A stretch of DNA of 64,000 nucleotides from DATJLY01 sp963729295 (GCA_963729295.1 CAVSNJ010000019.1:1-64000); one strand, 5' to 3'. Shown: positions 51,778-61,520, counted from the first letter of the stretch. Notes: a model not told the origin generated them from the letters alone. Translations and numbers: made by a program.

Positions 51778-52973
51778 GCATGGCCACTCCCGAATTCCGT
51801 TTGCGCCAGCGCGGCATCACCCCGGCGCGCACGCCGTTCACTCTGCCGCCCATGCTGCAGCGCATGGCCGACCGCGGCAAGGACCTGCTGACGCAGGATT
51901 TCCGCGGCGTCACCGCGGACGGCACCGTGCAAGGCGGCCTCTATCGCTTGGAAAAGACCGGCCATTCGCTCGCCGGCGTGGCCGATGCGGCGCGCGCATA
52001 TCTCGCCGCCTTGAGCGACGATCAGCGTCGCCTCACGCGCTTTCCGCTGGAGGACAAGGCATGGCAGGCGTGGAGCAACGTGCACCCCTTCATCATGCGG
52101 CACGGGCTTTGCCTTGCCGACCTCACCGGCGAGCAGCGCGAGCGTGCGCTGGGCCTTCTGCGCGCGAGCCTCAGCGCCAGCGGCTATCAGACCTCGCGCG
52201 ACATCATGCGTCTGAACGAGACGGTGCTGGAGATCACCAACCGGCCCGACGAATACGGCGAATGGCTCTATTGGGTCAGCGTCATGGGTGAACCGTCGGC
52301 CACCGAGCCTTGGGGCTGGCAGATCGACGGCCATCATCTCATCGTCAATTGCCTCGTCATCGGCGATCAGATGGTGCTGACGCCGATGTTCATGGGCTCG
52401 GAGCCCGTGCACGCGACGACCGGCAAGTATGCCGGCACGAAAGTGTTCGAGGACGAGGAGAAGAAAGGCTTCGTCCTCATGGGCGCGCTCTCGCCGGAGC
52501 AGCGCGCGCGCGCGACGATTGGCGAGAAGCTTCCCTTCGACGTGATGGCGACGGCGTTCCACGACAACGACGTGATGCCATTCGAGGGCCTGCGGACCGG
52601 CGACATGACGAAGGAGCAGCGCGAGTTGCTGGAGCGCCTCATCGGCATCTACACCGCGCGCATCCGCCCCGGCCACGCCGAGATCCGCTATGCCGAGGCG
52701 AAGCGCCACCTGGACGAGACGTGGTTCGCCTGGATCGGCAAGTTCGACGACGAGAGCCCGTTCTACTACCGCATCCACAATCCGGTGGCGCTGATCGAGT
52801 TCGATCACCAGTCGGGCATCGTGTTCGACAATGACGAGCACACGCGGCACCACATCCACACGATCGTGCGCACGCCCAACGGCAACGATTACGGCAAGGA
52901 TCTGCTGCGCCTCCACTACGCGCACCAGGATCACGCCGATCCGCGCTCGCCGCACCGGCAAGGCCGGCAATGA
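51774..52973 (+). CDS. DUF3500 family protein
   Basis: This 399-residue protein matches DUF3500. Clear conserved segments are DFRGVTADGTVQGGLY, SGYQTSRDIMRLNETVLEI, YGEWLYWVSVMGEPSATEPWGWQIDGHHLIVN, and a C-terminal FEFDHQSG-like and DEHTRHHIHTIVRTPNGNDYGKDLLR block. Several His and Asp residues suggest a metal-dependent hydrolase, but the family is uncharacterised. It has no signal peptide. Start ATG 51774 and stop overlap the neighbours by four bases each, tying it to LLM and TctC. In this operon it may process a ring-opened product. Confidence 0.9.
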   Translation: MSMATPEFRLRQRGITPARTPFTLPPMLQRMADRGKDLLTQDFRGVTADGTVQGGLYRLEKTGHSLAGVADAARAYLAALSDDQRRLTRFPLEDKAWQAWSNVHPFIMRHGLCLADLTGEQRERALGLLRASLSASGYQTSRDIMRLNETVLEITNRPDEYGEWLYWVSVMGEPSATEPWGWQIDGHHLIVNCLVIGDQMVLTPMFMGSEPVHATTGKYAGTKVFEDEEKKGFVLMGALSPEQRARATIGEKLPFDVMATAFHDNDVMPFEGLRTGDMTKEQRELLERLIGIYTARIRPGHAEIRYAEAKRHLDETWFAWIGKFDDESPFYYRIHNPVALIEFDHQSGIVFDNDEHTRHHIHTIVRTPNGNDYGKDLLRLHYAHQDHADPRSPHRQGRQ

Positions 52974-53998
52974 TGCGGCTTGCCGGCGCGGCCATTCTGC
53001 TTGCCCTTTGCGCGGGCGGGAGCGCCGGCCAGGCGCGGGCGGACGATGTCTTCGCCGGCAAGCAGATCACGCTCTATATCGGCTCGACGCCGGGCGGCGG
53101 CTATGACAGCTATGCCCGCCTTGTCGCGCGCCATTGGAGCGAGCACATTCCCGGCCATCCGACGATCGTGCCGGTCAACATGCCGGGCGCGGGCAGCAAC
53201 AAGCTCGCTTATTACATCTATTCCGTGGCGCCGAAGGACGGCACCGCGGTCGGCGAGATCTATCCGGGCGCGGTGCTGGAGCCCCTCATCGGCGATAAGC
53301 CCGTTCCCTACGATCCGCAAAAACTTCTCTATGTCGGCAGCGCCAACCGCGAGGAGTTCGTCTGCGTGCTGCGTTCCGACACGAAGGTGAAGTCGTTCAA
53401 GGACGCCTTCACCTATTCCGTGCGGCTTGCCGCGAGCGCCGAGGGCGGCTCGACCCGCGAGCTGCCGCTGATGCTCAACCGCATCCTCGGCACCAAGTTC
53501 GAGATCGTCGCGGGCTATCCCGGGAGCCGCGAGATGATGCTGGCGATCGAGCAGGGCGAGGTCGCGGGCCTGTGCGGCATCTCGGTCTCGAGCATCGCCG
53601 AGGCGCATCCCGACTGGCTGGCGAGCGGCAAGTTCTTCGTGCTGGCGCAAGAATCGACGGTCCCCGATCCCGAGCTCACGGCCGAGCACGTGCCGCTCAC
53701 CGGCGATTTCGCCAAGACCGAGGAAGACAAAGCGGCGCTCGAGCTCATGTACAGCCAGCAGGACTACGGCCGTCCGTTCATCGTGCCGCCCGGCACGCCG
53801 GCGGACCGGCTCGAAATCCTCCGGAAATCCTTCTCCGAGGCGCTCGCCGATCCGGCGACGGTCGCGGATGCAAAGCGCATGGGCCTCGCGCTGCGCCCCA
53901 AGGGCGGCACCGAGGTGCAGGCCGTCGTCGACAAGGTTTTTACGACCCCGCCCGCCGTCGTCGCTCGCCTCAAGGCGGCGATCGCCACCGCGCAATAG
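52970..53998 (+). CDS. TctC/Bug-type tripartite tricarboxylate transporter binding protein
   Basis: This 342-residue exported protein has a signal peptide (MMRLAGAAILLALCAGGSAGQARA) and the Bug/TctC start ITLYIGSTPGGGYDSYARLVARHW. The PGGGYD loop near 41-46 and PVNMPGAGSNKLAYYIY near 65-81 are family signatures contacting the ligand carboxylate. The expected membrane partners TctA and TctB are not in the window. It is the seventh gene of the operon and overlaps DUF3500 by four bases. Confidence 0.92.
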   Translation: MMRLAGAAILLALCAGGSAGQARADDVFAGKQITLYIGSTPGGGYDSYARLVARHWSEHIPGHPTIVPVNMPGAGSNKLAYYIYSVAPKDGTAVGEIYPGAVLEPLIGDKPVPYDPQKLLYVGSANREEFVCVLRSDTKVKSFKDAFTYSVRLAASAEGGSTRELPLMLNRILGTKFEIVAGYPGSREMMLAIEQGEVAGLCGISVSSIAEAHPDWLASGKFFVLAQESTVPDPELTAEHVPLTGDFAKTEEDKAALELMYSQQDYGRPFIVPPGTPADRLEILRKSFSEALADPATVADAKRMGLALRPKGGTEVQAVVDKVFTTPPAVVARLKAAIATAQ

Positions 53999-54011
53999 CG
54001 CCCGTTCGCGA

Positions 54012-55073
54012 TTGGCCGAAGGGAGCAAGCTCAGCGAGGTCGCGCGGCGGACCGTTGCGCTCGAATGGTCAGGGCTCACGCTCGGCCTCGCCTGCCGGCT
54101 CGCGCCCGCGCTCGTCGTCGTGCTCGCTTGCGGCCTCGTCGCCGGCGTGCCCGCCGCGGGCGCCGTCGCCGCGGGGGGCGCGCTCACAGTCGGATTCGGC
54201 GCGTTCCAGCGGCTCACCAGCTCACGCGCCGTGCCGATGCTGTTCGCGTTCGTCGGCATCTCCGCCTCGACTTTCATCGGCACGCTCACCGGCGCATCGG
54301 CGCCGCTCACGATCGGCCTCGCGCTCTTTTACGGTTTCTGGTGCGGCATGCTGCCGGCGGTGTCGATGGGCGCGTTCTGGATCGGCCAGCAATGCACGAT
54401 CTATTTCCTCATCGCCGGGGCATATCCCGGCGATGCCGAGCAGGCGTTCGTGCGCATGGCGCTGGTGCTGGCGGGCGGCATGGTGCAGATCGCGCTCTTC
54501 GGGGCGATCCTCACGGCCGAGCGCGGCCGCGCGCCGCACCCGCTGCTGCATCGCATGCTCGCCGAGGGCGCGATGCTCGTCGTCAGGCTGCGCGTTGCCG
54601 AAGGCTTGCGGTTCGCGCCGAGCTTTGCCGTGGCGCTCGCCGTCGCCGTGGCGGCGGAGCGCTGGCTCGATCTGCGCAACGGCTATTGGGCGGGGATGAC
54701 CGCGCTCATCCTGCTGCGGCCGGATTTCCATGACACGCTCGCGCGGAGCGTCGGCCGCGTCGGCGGCACGATCGCGGGGGCGCTTCTGGCAAGTCTCGTC
54801 GCCCACCTCGTCGCGCCGGGGCCAGTGCTGCTCGCGACCTTCGTGGCGTTCTGCGCCTTCTGCGTCTTCGCCACGGTGCGGCTCAATTTTGGCGTGTTCG
54901 CGCTGTTCCTCACCGGCTACGTCGTGTTCCTCCTGGTGCTCGCCGGGGTCGCCGAGGCGCAGGTGGCACTTGCCCGCATCGAGGCGACCGCATTTGGCGC
55001 CGCGATCGCGCTCGTCACCCATCTCCAGCTTTATTTCGCGAACCGTACGCGCGCCGCGCCGAGTCCGGGCTGA
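54012..55073 (+). CDS. FUSC-family (aromatic acid exporter-like) membrane protein
   Basis: This roughly 353-residue protein has two membrane halves. Helices in residues 20-170 are separated by a cytoplasmic basic segment (TAERGRAPHPLLHRMLAEG) from a second group starting RNGYWAGMTALILLRPDFHDTLARSVGRVGGTIAGALLASLVA. This WaxxTxxxxxxPDxxxT-type signature is that of the FUSC/YccC domain of p-hydroxybenzoic acid efflux relatives. No ATG is near the start; TTG 54012 is chosen because it gives the earliest conserved region. It overlaps the convergent hyuB by 59 bases. Confidence 0.8.
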   Translation: MAEGSKLSEVARRTVALEWSGLTLGLACRLAPALVVVLACGLVAGVPAAGAVAAGGALTVGFGAFQRLTSSRAVPMLFAFVGISASTFIGTLTGASAPLTIGLALFYGFWCGMLPAVSMGAFWIGQQCTIYFLIAGAYPGDAEQAFVRMALVLAGGMVQIALFGAILTAERGRAPHPLLHRMLAEGAMLVVRLRVAEGLRFAPSFAVALAVAVAAERWLDLRNGYWAGMTALILLRPDFHDTLARSVGRVGGTIAGALLASLVAHLVAPGPVLLATFVAFCAFCVFATVRLNFGVFALFLTGYVVFLLVLAGVAEAQVALARIEATAFGAAIALVTHLQLYFANRTRAAPSPG

Positions 55074-56719
55074 CATAGCCCTCTTCGATGTCGCGTTGCA
55101 CGGCTGCCGGGTCGCGCTGCTGCGGATCGCCCCAGCCGCCGCCGCCGGCCTTGTCGAGATAGAAGCCTTCGCTTGCCTTCATCTCGAACCGGCCCGAGCT
55201 TGGCACGGTGCGCTCGCTGCCATCGCGCGCGACGAGGACGAAGCGGCTCGCCCGTCCGTCGGCGCCGCCTTCGGCCCCGCTCGCCGGGAAGCGCGCGCGG
55301 TCATAGCGGCGCACGACGGTCGCATCCTGCAGGAGGCGATAGCGCCGGCGGAACGCAACGCCGCCGCGATAGCGTCCGGCGCCGCCCGAATCCGGAATGA
55401 TGGAGAATTCGGTGATGCGGCACGGGAATTCGGATTCCAAAATCTCGATCGGCGTGATGTGCAGGTTCGAAAGATGCGTCGCCACCATCGAGGCGCCGTC
55501 ATGCCCGTTGCCGCCGCCATAGGCCGAGGCGAAGATCTCGTATTGGAGGTTCCCGTGGCCGGCGCGCCCCTCCGACCAGTTGATGAGAAGCGAGCCGGAC
55601 GAGCCCGATCCGGCGATGGCGCGCTCAGGCACGAAGCGGCCAAGCGCCTCGAGGATCACGTCGACGAGCTTCAGGTTCGCCTTCTGGTAGCTCGACACCG
55701 GTGCGGGGGGCGCTGCGTTGGTCACGGTGCGCGGCCGAAAGCGCAAGCTCACCGCGTCGCGCATGCCGTCGTTGAATTTGAGCTCGGGCGCCAACGCGCC
55801 GATGAGCGAATAGAAGACGCATGCCTCGACCATCGACGGGCGCAGATTGACCGGCCCCTTCGCCTGGGGGCCGCTCCCTGAGAAATCGAACTCGATGCGG
55901 CCGCCCGATACGGTGATGGTGACGGCGAATTTCACCGGCTTCTCCAATTCGACGCCGTCGTCGTCCATGAAGCCTTCGGCGGATTCCGTGCCTTCGGGCA
56001 ACGCCCGGATCGCCGCCGCGATTGCCCGCGCCGTGCCGTCCAGAATCGCGGCGAAGGCGGCCATGACGGTTGTCGGCGCCGAAGCGCGCGCCGAGCTCCG
56101 CCATGCGCCGCGCGCCCATTTCGGTGGCGGCGATCTGCGCGCGCACATCGCCGCGCACGAGATCGGGCTGGCGGCTGTTGGCGAGGATGAGGCGCTCCAT
56201 ATCCTCGTCATAGCGGCCCTTTCGCGCGATCTTTACCGGCGGCACCAGAAGCCCCTCCTGAAACATCTCGGTCGCATTCGCCGAGGTGCTGCCGGGATTG
56301 GTGCCGCCGATATCGGCCTTGTGCGCGATCGAGCCGCTGAAGCCGATGAGTTGTCCCTGCGCGAAGATGGGCGAGAGAAACCCCATGTCCGAGACATGCG
56401 GCATGCCCGCCTCGTAGGGATGGTTCGAGACGAACACGTCGCCGGCCGCAATCGCGCCCGCCGCCGCGCCGTAAAGCTCGAGCACGCGCGCCGTGAAATG
56501 GCGATAGACGGGCGCGTGAAAGAACATCGGCGGCGGCGTGATGAGCCGTCCGGCGCGATCGAGAATGACGCAGCTGAAATCGCGCGATTCGCGGATGATG
56601 GTCGAATAGCCCGAGCGGTAGAAATGATAGTGCATCTCGTCGACGAGGCTCGCGACCTTGTTGCGCACGATCTCGACCGTGACGGGGTCGATGCGCGATC
56701 GGACACGCCGCTTAGCCAT
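55015..56719 (-). pseudogene. hyuB: hydantoinase/oxoprolinase subunit B (HyuB-like), frameshifted
   Basis: HyuB partners HyuA in ATP-dependent cleavage of cyclic amides such as hydantoins, 5-oxoproline or caprolactam-type rings. Codons 1-216 (from MAKRRVRSRIDPVTVEIVRNKVAS) include RESRDFSCVILDRAG, VSNHPYEAGMPHVSDMGF and AHKADIGGTNPGS. The frame breaks near 56071 after GARFGAD, and the conserved TVMAAFAAILDGTARA resumes one base later, running to 55015 with the C-terminal GGWGDP motif. Skipping one base restores about 567 aa, a normal length. The HyuA stop overlaps this start by eight bases. The 3' end overlaps the convergent FUSC gene. Confidence 0.82.
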
Positions 56720-58814
56720 TTTGCCTGCGCTCCAAGATGAGATTGAGGAACTCGTCCACCGTCGCGCGCCAGCCCGGCGGGATCACCGTGGTGGCGTCGA
56801 ACTGCTCGACGATCGCGGGCCCTTCGATCCGCGCGCCTGCGGCAAGCCGGTCGCGCTCGAAAATCCGCGTGCGCGTCTCGCGCGCGGCATCGAAGCGCAC
56901 CCGGCGGAACCCCTTGGCCGCGCTCTCGGGCACGATGCGCGCTCTTTTCATCGCTGATTTTTCCGGCACGTATTTGGGCGCGGCAACGCGCACGCGCAGG
57001 CGATAGCTCACGATCTCGACCGGCCGGTCGGACGCGGCATGGAAATGGAGCCGCGCATGGAGCTCGTCGAAGCGTCGGCGCGCCTCGTCGAGCGCGCGTT
57101 GCGTCAGCGGCGCCTTCAGTCCCGCAAGCGACACGGTGAGCTCGTAGCCCTGGCCGGTATAGCGCATGTCGAGCGCGCGCTCGCGCGATGCCCGCGCATC
57201 GCCCAAGCCTTCCTCGGCGAGCTCGGCCGCTGCGCGCCGTTCGAGCGCGCGGAAAATCGCCTCGGCGTGGTCCGGCGTCACCTGCGCCATCGGGCGCAGC
57301 TCCGAGCGGACATAGTCGTGCACCACGTCGCTGCACAAGAGTCCGAGCGCCGAGAAGGCGCCGGGCCGCGGCGGCACCAAGATGCGCGCGACGCCGAGTT
57401 CCTCCGCCACCGCGGCGGCATGGACCGCGCCTGCGCCGCCGAACGGCAGCAGCGTGAAGTCGCGCGCATCGACGCCGCGCTTGGCCGCATAGACGCGGAC
57501 TTCGTCGGCCATGCGCATGTCGACGATGCGGCGGATGCCCGACGCCGCCTCGGCGAAGCTCATGCCAAGCGGCGTCGCGATCTTCGCCGCGATCGCCGCG
57601 CGCGCCGCCGCAATGTCGAGCCGCTGGGTCCCGCCGAGAAAATAATCGGGGTTGAGGAATCCCAGCACGAGATCGGCGTCGGTCACGGTCGGGTCCGCGC
57701 CGCCGCGGCCACAGCAGGCGGGGCCGGGATCGGCGCCGGCGCTTTTCGGGCCCACGGCCAGGAACCCGCCCTGATCGACCGCGGCGATCGAGCCGCCGCC
57801 CGCCGAGATGCTGGTGAGGTCGAGCGCCGGCACGCCGAGCGGCCGCCGCGCCACGGTCACCTCCGTCACTTCGAGCGGCGCGCCGCCCTCGATGAAGCAG
57901 ATGTCGCAGCTCGTCCCGCCCATGTCGAGTGTGATGAGGCCGCGTTTCGATTCCTTCGGCGCGAGATAGGCGCTCGCCTGCGCGCCCGCGGCGGGGCCGG
58001 AAAAGAGCGTGTGCACCGTCTTGCCGCCCGCGGCCGCGGCCTTGAACGGCATCACGCCGCCGTTCGACTGCATCAGGAAGCGCTGCTTCGTGCCGATGCG
58101 AGCGGCGTCGAGCCCTTGATCGAGATTGCGGATATAGTGCACCAGCACCGGCTCGAGATAGGCGTTGAGCAAGGTCGTCGACAGGCGCGGCCATTCGCGG
58201 ATGCGCGGCAGCACCGCCGACGAAAGCGAGATCGCGGCCTCGGGAAACTCGGCGCGCAAAATCTCCGCCGCGCGCGCCTCGTGATCCTGGTTGGCGAAGG
58301 AGAAGAGGAAGCACACGGCAATCGAGCGCGCCCCCTTCGCCTTCAGCTCGCGCGCGGCGTGGCGCACCGCCCCCTCGTCGAGCGGCTCGAGCTCCGATCC
58401 GGCGAAATCGATGCGGCCGCCCACCTCGTACGTCATGCTTTGCGGCGCAAGCTGCGGCGGCTTCTCGTAGAAATAGTCGAACGGATTTCCGTCGCGCGCC
58501 TGGCTCTGCACCTCCTGGACGGCGCGGTAGCCCTTGGTGATGAGGAGCCCGATTTTGGCGCCCTTCATTTCGAGGAGCGCGTTCGTCGTGATCGTCGTGC
58601 CGTGCGCGAAGAATTCGATCGCCTCGGGTGCTACGCCACGCGCGAGAAACCGCCCGATGCCGTCGAGGACGCCGAGCGCCGGGTTGGCCGGCGTACTCGC
58701 GACCTTCTCGACCGCGAGAGCGCCGCTCTTCACGTCGAGCAGCACGAGATCGGTGTGCGTCCCGCCGACATCGACGCCGAGCCGATAGCGGCCGATCTTC
58801 CCCCTGCGCGCCAC
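56712..58814 (-). CDS. hyuA: hydantoinase/oxoprolinase subunit A (HyuA-like)
   Basis: This 700-residue actin/ASKHA-fold ATPase has phosphate-1 loop GVDVGGTHTDLVLLD (residues about 11-25), MGGTSCDICFIEGG, ADPGPACCGRGGADPTVTDADLV and a closing region PGWRATVDEFLNL. It is the nucleotide-binding half of an ATP-dependent hydantoinase/N-methylhydantoinase or acetone/caprolactam-type enzyme, the true substrate being set by the HyuB partner. GTG 58814 lies eight bases after the stop of the upstream solute-binding-fold gene. The extra upstream open frame has no family match. Confidence 0.92.
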   Translation of the reverse strand: MARRGKIGRYRLGVDVGGTHTDLVLLDVKSGALAVEKVASTPANPALGVLDGIGRFLARGVAPEAIEFFAHGTTITTNALLEMKGAKIGLLITKGYRAVQEVQSQARDGNPFDYFYEKPPQLAPQSMTYEVGGRIDFAGSELEPLDEGAVRHAARELKAKGARSIAVCFLFSFANQDHEARAAEILRAEFPEAAISLSSAVLPRIREWPRLSTTLLNAYLEPVLVHYIRNLDQGLDAARIGTKQRFLMQSNGGVMPFKAAAAGGKTVHTLFSGPAAGAQASAYLAPKESKRGLITLDMGGTSCDICFIEGGAPLEVTEVTVARRPLGVPALDLTSISAGGGSIAAVDQGGFLAVGPKSAGADPGPACCGRGGADPTVTDADLVLGFLNPDYFLGGTQRLDIAAARAAIAAKIATPLGMSFAEAASGIRRIVDMRMADEVRVYAAKRGVDARDFTLLPFGGAGAVHAAAVAEELGVARILVPPRPGAFSALGLLCSDVVHDYVRSELRPMAQVTPDHAEAIFRALERRAAAELAEEGLGDARASRERALDMRYTGQGYELTVSLAGLKAPLTQRALDEARRRFDELHARLHFHAASDRPVEIVSYRLRVRVAAPKYVPEKSAMKRARIVPESAAKGFRRVRFDAARETRTRIFERDRLAAGARIEGPAIVEQFDATTVIPPGWRATVDEFLNLILERRQNG

Positions 58815-58821
58815 GAAGAAC

Positions 58822-59751
58822 CTATTCGGCGGCGTGTACCTGCTGCTGCAATTGCAGATCGACGAGATCGAGCGGCGAGGCCGTCGCCTCGAGCATGCCC
58901 CAGCCCTTGAGCCAGTCGTAGGTGCGCTGCATCTCGTCGATCGGAATGGGCGCGGGATCGACGACAACGAGCCGGCTCGCGCGCAAATCATCGACCGAGA
59001 GACCGGCGATCTCCGGCTCCTTGCCTTTGTAGTAATCGATGAAATAGTGGAGATATGCCCTCTTGTCGGCATTGATGCGCCGCACCGCCTCCTTCACCGC
59101 GCGCGCAAAGGCGGCATAGGTCTCGGCATCGACGCGGCTCGATGCGACCTCGGTGCCGTGGAAGAAGGCGCTGCAGATGATGCGGCAGCCGCGCTTCTCG
59201 GCGAGGCTCACATGCGGCTCGGTCAAGGTTGTCGCCTCGATCTCGCCCGTCATCATCGCCTCGTAGCGATAGCGCGAGCCGTTGGGCGCGCTGCACAGCT
59301 TGATCATGTCGCGCGGCACGAAGCCTTCGAGCATGTGCAGCGCGATATAGTGCGTGCCGAAGAAGAACGGCACGCCGATCAAGCGGTTCGCGAGCTGCTG
59401 CGGCGTATAGACCGGCGAGTCGGGTCGCACGACGAGCGCCGAATAAGCGACGATTGCGCGGCGCCCGACCTGGCGGCTTCCCTTCTGCGTATCCTGGACG
59501 CGGCAGTAATTGCCCCATTCGCAAGCGTTGTACATGTCGGCCTTGCCCTGCTCGAAGAGCTTGCCGTGGCTGGCGAAAGGATCGACCCCGCGCTCGCTCG
59601 TAATGTCGGTCCGCACTTTTTTCTCGACACCCTGCTCGCGGTCGGCCCATTCGATCTCGAGCCCTTCCTTGGCGAAAAGCCCTTCGTCGTAAGCGACGAG
59701 CTCCGGTAGTCCCTGGAACGGCGCGGTCGTCTCGAGCACGAGCTTCTTCAT
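58822..59751 (-). CDS. NMT1/THI5-fold solute-binding protein without signal peptide
   Basis: This 309-residue protein has the type II periplasmic-binding fold (NMT1/THI5 group), starting MKKLVLETTAPFQGLPELVAYDEGLFAKEGLEIEW, with an Arg/Tyr-rich core (NGSRYRYEAMMTGEIEATTLTEPH). There is no hydrophobic signal sequence, and ATG 59751 is fixed by a strong GAGGAGAG six bases upstream. It may be a cytoplasmic enzyme of the fold, such as a decarboxylase or pyrimidine-synthesis relative, or a protein exported by another route. It heads the operon with hyuA and hyuB. Confidence 0.82.
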   Translation of the reverse strand: MKKLVLETTAPFQGLPELVAYDEGLFAKEGLEIEWADREQGVEKKVRTDITSERGVDPFASHGKLFEQGKADMYNACEWGNYCRVQDTQKGSRQVGRRAIVAYSALVVRPDSPVYTPQQLANRLIGVPFFFGTHYIALHMLEGFVPRDMIKLCSAPNGSRYRYEAMMTGEIEATTLTEPHVSLAEKRGCRIICSAFFHGTEVASSRVDAETYAAFARAVKEAVRRINADKRAYLHYFIDYYKGKEPEIAGLSVDDLRASRLVVVDPAPIPIDEMQRTYDWLKGWGMLEATASPLDLVDLQLQQQVHAAE

Positions 59752-59775
59752 GGCATCTCTCCTCGGCCGACCCAT

Positions 59776-59781
59776 TATAAT
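59776..59781 (+). promoter_or_regulatory. possible -10 element in the divergent 59752-59825 gap
   Basis: The 74-base gap between the divergent solute-binding-fold gene and acyl-CoA synthetase contains TATAAT inside the palindrome ATTATAAT, a rare A/T-rich patch here. It can serve either direction. No convincing -35 element is visible at 17 bases, so the call is tentative. Confidence 0.25.
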
Positions 59782-59825
59782 CCGTGGCACACCCGCGTGG
59801 TATCATGCCGCCGGGAGGACAGGCG

Positions 59826-61520
59826 ATGCAGAAACTCAGCGAAAGCTATGTCCACGGCGCCTCGCCGCAGGGATTGATCGGCGCCACGATCGGCCGGTTC
59901 TTCGACGAGGCGGCGGCGCGCTGGGCCGGCGAGCTGGCGCTCGTCGTGCGCCACGAGGGCGTGCGCTGGACCTATCGGGAGCTGAAGCGGCGCGTCGACG
60001 ATCTCGCCGCGGGGCTCGTCGCATTGGGCCTCGAGCCGGGCGAGCGCATCGGCATCTGGTCGCCCAACAACGCCGAATGGGTGGTGACGCAGTTCGCGAC
60101 GGCGAAAGCCGGGCTCATCCTCGTCAACATCAATCCGGCCTATCGCCTCACCGAGGTCGAATACGCGCTCAACAAGGTCGGCTGCCGCGCCCTCATCACC
60201 GCGCATTCCTTCAAGTCGAGCGACTATGTCGGCATGCTGCGCACTCTGGCGCCCGAGATCGCGCGCCAATCCGCGGGCGCGCTCCAGTCCGCGCGGCTGC
60301 CGGAGTTGCGCACGCTCATCCGCATCGGCGAGGGCGAGGAGCGGGGCTTCCTGCCGTTCGACGTGGTGATGCGCGGCGGCGGCGCGCGCGAGCATCAGGC
60401 GCTCGCGGAGCTCGCGCCGAAACTGCAATTCGACGATCCGATCAACATCCAGTTCACGAGCGGCACGACCGGCGCGCCCAAGGGCGCGACGTTGACGCAC
60501 CACAACATCCTCAATAACGGCCACTTCGTCGGCGAGACGCTGCGTCTCTCGCCGCGCGACCGCGTCGCCATCCCGGTGCCGCTCTATCATTGCTTCGGCA
60601 TGGTGCTGGGCAATCTCGCCTGCGTTACGCATGGCGCGGCGATGGTATTTCCGTCCGAGGGGTTCGAACCGCTCGCCACGCTCGAAACGGTGGCCGAGGA
60701 ACGCTGCACCGGGCTCTACGGCGTTCCCACCATGTTCATCGCCGAGTTGAATCATCCCGAGTTCAAGCGCTTCGACCTCACGTCGCTGCGCACCGGCATC
60801 ATGGCGGGCTCGCCTTGCCCCATCGAGGTGATGAAGCGCTGCGTCTCCGACATGCATATGAGCGAGGTCACCATCGCCTATGGCATGACCGAGACGAGCC
60901 CGGTGAGCTTTCAGACCTCGCACGACGATCCGCTGGAGCGCCGCGTCGCGACCGTCGGCCGCGTCCATCCCCATGTCGAGGTGAAGATCGTCGACACCGA
61001 CGGCCGCATCGTCGCGCCCGGTGCGGCCGGCGAGCTTCTGACGCGCGGCTATTGCGTCATGCTCGGCTACTGGAACGACGAAGAGATGACGGCCGACGCG
61101 ATCGACCGCGCCGGCTGGATGCACACGGGCGATCTCGCCACGCTCGACGAGGACGGCTATTGCAACATCGTCGGCCGCATCAAGGACATGGTGATCCGCG
61201 GCGGCGAGAACGTCTATCCGCGCGAGATCGAGGAATATCTCTTCCGCCATCCCAAAATCGAGGCGGCGCAGGTCGTGGGCGTGCCCGATCCGCGCTATGG
61301 CGAGGAGCTCGCCGCCTGGATCAAGCTGAAGCCGGGCGAGGCGTGCGTGCCCGAGGAAATCCGCGCTTTCTGCGAAGGCCAGATCGCGCACTACAAGATT
61401 CCGCGCTACATCCGCTTCGTCGACGGATTTCCCATGACCGTCACCGGCAAGGTGCAGAAATTCCTAATGCGCGAGGAAATGATCCGCGAGCTCGGGCTCA
61501 CGGTCGAGAAGACGGCGTAA
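59826..61520 (+). CDS. AMP-binding acyl-CoA synthetase
   Basis: This 564-residue ANL-superfamily ligase activates a carboxylic acid through an acyl-adenylate to the CoA thioester. The P-loop is FTSGTTGAPKGATLTHHN near 218-235, A5 is YGMTETSPVS, A7 is GWMHTGDLA, A8 is GRIKDMVIRGGENVYPREIE, and A10 contains the catalytic Lys in GKVQKF near 549. Length and motifs match medium-chain fatty or aromatic acyl-CoA ligases (DmdB/AcsM-like). ATG 59826 follows GGGAGGACAGGCG. A role for benzoate activation is possible, since BoxBC needs benzoyl-CoA, but the residues do not decide the substrate. Confidence 0.93.
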   Translation: MQKLSESYVHGASPQGLIGATIGRFFDEAAARWAGELALVVRHEGVRWTYRELKRRVDDLAAGLVALGLEPGERIGIWSPNNAEWVVTQFATAKAGLILVNINPAYRLTEVEYALNKVGCRALITAHSFKSSDYVGMLRTLAPEIARQSAGALQSARLPELRTLIRIGEGEERGFLPFDVVMRGGGAREHQALAELAPKLQFDDPINIQFTSGTTGAPKGATLTHHNILNNGHFVGETLRLSPRDRVAIPVPLYHCFGMVLGNLACVTHGAAMVFPSEGFEPLATLETVAEERCTGLYGVPTMFIAELNHPEFKRFDLTSLRTGIMAGSPCPIEVMKRCVSDMHMSEVTIAYGMTETSPVSFQTSHDDPLERRVATVGRVHPHVEVKIVDTDGRIVAPGAAGELLTRGYCVMLGYWNDEEMTADAIDRAGWMHTGDLATLDEDGYCNIVGRIKDMVIRGGENVYPREIEEYLFRHPKIEAAQVVGVPDPRYGEELAAWIKLKPGEACVPEEIRAFCEGQIAHYKIPRYIRFVDGFPMTVTGKVQKFLMREEMIRELGLTVEKTA

